From an uncultured Verrucomicrobiota bacterium (GTDB taxonomy: Bacteria > Verrucomicrobiota > Verrucomicrobiia > Limisphaerales > UBA9464): 64,000 bases of DNA. The position numbers and the translations under genes were made by a program. The number at the start of each line of letters is the position of its first letter. Position 1 is the stretch's first letter. The notes beneath the pieces were generated by a model, which was given only the letters and a program-made list of their open reading frames with translations, was not told the origin of the DNA and did no database searches. Shown one piece after another: positions 62,141 through 64,000 of this stretch. The stretch covers positions 1 to 64,000 of the forward strand of contig CAIXUG010000077.1 in assembly GCA_903922605.1 (NCBI GenBank), given 5' to 3'.

Positions 62141-63379
62141 ATGCCGCCTACCACAGAACTCTCGCAGCGGGTTTCGCGCATCGTCGGGGCCACGCCGGTG
62201 CTGGACATCCATACGCACCTGTATGATCCGGCCTTCGGCTCACTGCTGCTCTGGGGCATCGATGACCTGCTGGTGTACCACTACCTCGTGAGCGAGTCGT
62301 TCCGTCAGATGGATGTGCCTTACGACCGCTTCTGGGCCGCCTCCAAAACCGAGCAGGCTGATTTCATCTGGGACGCACTCTTTGTCCTGCACTCGCCTGT
62401 GTCCGAGGCCTGTCGGGGCGTATTGACCATCTTGCATTCGCTCGGGCTGTCGCCGCGACAGAACGATCTGAAGGCCTTGCGAAAGTGGTTTGGGGAACAG
62501 CGTCCGGCCGACTACGTCGAACGCGTGCTGGCCGCCGCGAATGTCTCGGGCATCGGCATGACCAACTCGCCGTTCGATGACGAGGAACGCCCCTTCTGGG
62601 AACACAACACGCCGCGCGATTCGCGCTTTTTCGCCGCGCTTCGTATCGATCCGCTGCTTGTCGCCTGGAAGCAGACCGTGCCGCTGCTCCGGGGCTGGGG
62701 TTACGACGTGACCGCCGAACTGACCCAGCGCACCGCCGACGAGGTGCGGCGTTTTCTGGCCGACTGGACGCGCCGGATCGGGGCGCGCTACTGCATGGTT
62801 TCGCTGCCGCCGCACTTTGCGTATCCGGCCGACACGGAGACCGCGTGGCTCATCGAGCACGCGGTTCTGCCGCACTGCCGCGACCACGGGCAGCCCTTCG
62901 CCCTCATGATGGGCGTGAAGCGCGCCGTGAATCCCGCGCTCCGCATGGCCGGCGATGGTGTGGGCCGCAGCGACCTGACCGCGCTGCAAAGCCTGTGTGC
63001 CGCGCACCCCCAGAACCGCTTTCTGGTGACGTGCCTCGCCCGCGAGAACCAGCACGAGCTGGTCGTGCTCGCGCGCAAGTTCCGCAACCTGCATCCCTTC
63101 GGCTGCTGGTGGTTCACCAACACGCCGCAGCTGGTCGCGGAGATCACCACGATGCGACTTGAACTCCTCGGCACGAGCTTCACGCCCCAGCACAGCGACG
63201 CCCGCGTGCTCGACCAGCTCGGGTACAAGTGGTCGCACACGCGTACGATCCTGGCCGACTGTCTGGCGGAGAAATACGCCACCCTCGAAGCCGCCGGCTG
63301 GCCAATCACCGACGCCGACATCCAGCACGACGCCACCGAGCTCCTCGGCGGCGCGTTCACACGCTTCTGCAATGGGTGA
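62141..63379 (+). CDS. Uronate isomerase-like amidohydrolase
   Basis: Start at MPPTTELSQRVSRIVGATPVL, 412 residues. It has DIHTHLYDP (metal site), GFGLLLLWGIDDLLVYHYL-like N-terminus (FGSLLLWGIDDLL), and the C-terminal YKWSHTRTILADCLAEKY. This is the divergent glucuronate isomerase class found in planctomycetes and verrucomicrobia. The usual UxaC is about 470 residues. With UxaE at 17582 it would fit uronate catabolism. Family moderately sure. Confidence 0.7.
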   Translation: MPPTTELSQRVSRIVGATPVLDIHTHLYDPAFGSLLLWGIDDLLVYHYLVSESFRQMDVPYDRFWAASKTEQADFIWDALFVLHSPVSEACRGVLTILHSLGLSPRQNDLKALRKWFGEQRPADYVERVLAAANVSGIGMTNSPFDDEERPFWEHNTPRDSRFFAALRIDPLLVAWKQTVPLLRGWGYDVTAELTQRTADEVRRFLADWTRRIGARYCMVSLPPHFAYPADTETAWLIEHAVLPHCRDHGQPFALMMGVKRAVNPALRMAGDGVGRSDLTALQSLCAAHPQNRFLVTCLARENQHELVVLARKFRNLHPFGCWWFTNTPQLVAEITTMRLELLGTSFTPQHSDARVLDQLGYKWSHTRTILADCLAEKYATLEAAGWPITDADIQHDATELLGGAFTRFCNG

Positions 63380-63440
63380 CGAGTGACGAAGGGCGAGTGA
63401 GCTGAGAGGACGCCTTGCCTCTTCAGCCTCTGAGACTTGG

Positions 63441-64000
63441 CTAGAGAGCCTTCGCCACGTCCTTGGCGAAGTAGGTCAGGATCAGGTCGGCACCGGCGCG
63501 TTTGATCGCCAGCAGAGACTCGTCGCGGGTTTTTACAAGATCGAGCCAGCCCTTCTCCGCCGCCGCGTGCAACTGCGCGTATTCGCCGCTCACCTGATAG
63601 GCCGCCAGCGGCAGGGACGTCGAGTCGCGCAGTTCGCGGATGATGTCCAGATACGGGCCGGCCGGCTTCACCATGAGGGCGTCCGCGCCCTCGGCCTCGT
63701 CGAGCAGGGCGTCGGCGATGGCCTCGCGGCGGTTCGCCGGGTTGAGCTGGTAGGTGCGCTTGTCGAGCGATTTGGTGCCCGCCGCGCTGGCGCTGCCCAC
63801 GGCCTCGCGGAATGGTCCGTAATAGGCCGAGGCAAACTTGGCCGAGTAGGCCAGGATGCCGGTGTGACATTGCTCGGCGGCATCGAGCGCGGCGCGGATG
63901 GCGGCGACGCGGCCGTCCATCATGTCGCTCGGCGCCACGAAGTCCGCGCCGGCACCGGCGTGCAGCACCGACATCTGGGCGAGCACATGGAGGGTGGCGT
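63441..64000 (-). CDS. hemB: Porphobilinogen synthase, C-terminal part (runs off the window)
   Basis: The frame continues past the right edge, so only the C-terminal part is seen. The motifs [38 protein letters not shown] (substrate lysine) and [14 protein letters not shown] (Schiff-base lysine) identify 5-aminolevulinate dehydratase. It condenses two aminolevulinates to porphobilinogen in heme biosynthesis. Minus strand, convergent with the uronate-isomerase-like gene. Confidence 0.95.
   Translation of the reverse strand, partial: ATLHVLAQMSVLHAGAGADFVAPSDMMDGRVAAIRAALDAAEQCHTGILAYSAKFASAYYGPFREAVGSASAAGTKSLDKRTYQLNPANRREAIADALLDEAEGADALMVKPAGPYLDIIRELRDSTSLPLAAYQVSGEYAQLHAAAEKGWLDLVKTRDESLLAIKRAGADLILTYFAKDVAKAL

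Overview
The window is G+C-rich bacterial chromosome, almost fully coding, with genes on both strands in short operons. No rRNA, tRNA, phage or transposase gene is visible. The gene content (a PEP-CTERM protein, a beta-propeller histidine kinase, a two-domain glycogen debranching enzyme, a CotH-type protein, a UxaE-type epimerase, a CarF/Kua-type desaturase, and many palindromic intergenic repeats) suggests a Verrucomicrobiota or related PVC-group bacterium. This is inference from gene content, not from a marker gene.

Layout: 85-6268 (minus) is a secreted Ntn-type hydrolase and a MacAB/Lol-like exporter with one ATPase, two different FtsX-type permeases, a small lipoprotein and a membrane-fusion adaptor. 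6509-18835 is a sugar block: a xylose-isomerase-like gene divergent from L-rhamnose isomerase, a complete rhamnose-type ABC importer, the mutarotase RhaM, a Tm-1/UPF0261 protein, a histone-deacetylase-fold hydrolase and a tagaturonate epimerase (UxaE). 19010-25795 holds a CotH-like protein, a hybrid histidine kinase, CheA and CheW. 26130-29454 holds two oligopeptide-ABC ATPases (DppD/DppF type) with a HigBA toxin-antitoxin pair between them; a 24-codon relic of a dppF start lies in front of higB. 29563-31711 holds QueE, an AT-richer patch with an orphan winged-helix-like protein, and a structured candidate RNA ending in a UUCG terminator hairpin. 31736-37246 holds the debranching enzyme and a Tat-exported TIM-barrel protein.

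37339-45569 (plus) is a lipid and envelope cluster: a plasmanylethanolamine-desaturase-like protein, a lysophospholipid transporter (LplT), an apolipoprotein N-acyltransferase (Lnt)-like protein and an Aas-type acyltransferase/acyl-ACP synthetase, then membrane and hydrolase genes. Together they could make lipoproteins and recycle the lysophospholipid by-product. 45609-54140 holds a cupin, MiaE, two secreted proteins of unknown function next to an Mrp/ApbC ATPase, a propeller histidine kinase with its NarL-type regulator, and a PEP-CTERM protein. 54215-57715 is an iron-sulfur operon (Rrf2/IscR-like regulator, IscU/NifU scaffold, NifS-like protein) with a toxin-antitoxin pair and a HExxH protein inside it and an IscR-type operator in front. 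The window ends with PtsI, a TrpG/PabA glutaminase, ModE-like and ModA proteins, a uronate-isomerase-like protein and the C-terminal part of HemB.

A recurring theme is dispersed palindromic or wordy repeats between genes. Several have entered coding sequence without breaking the frame: the rhamnose-type ATPase, the end of a permease, the debranching enzyme and the Aas-like protein. The most notable points are the HigBA insertion with its dppF relic, a NifS homologue whose PLP lysine is arginine, the LplT-Lnt-Aas-desaturase cluster, a palindromic element with compensatory changes between its hairpins, and the candidate structured RNA.
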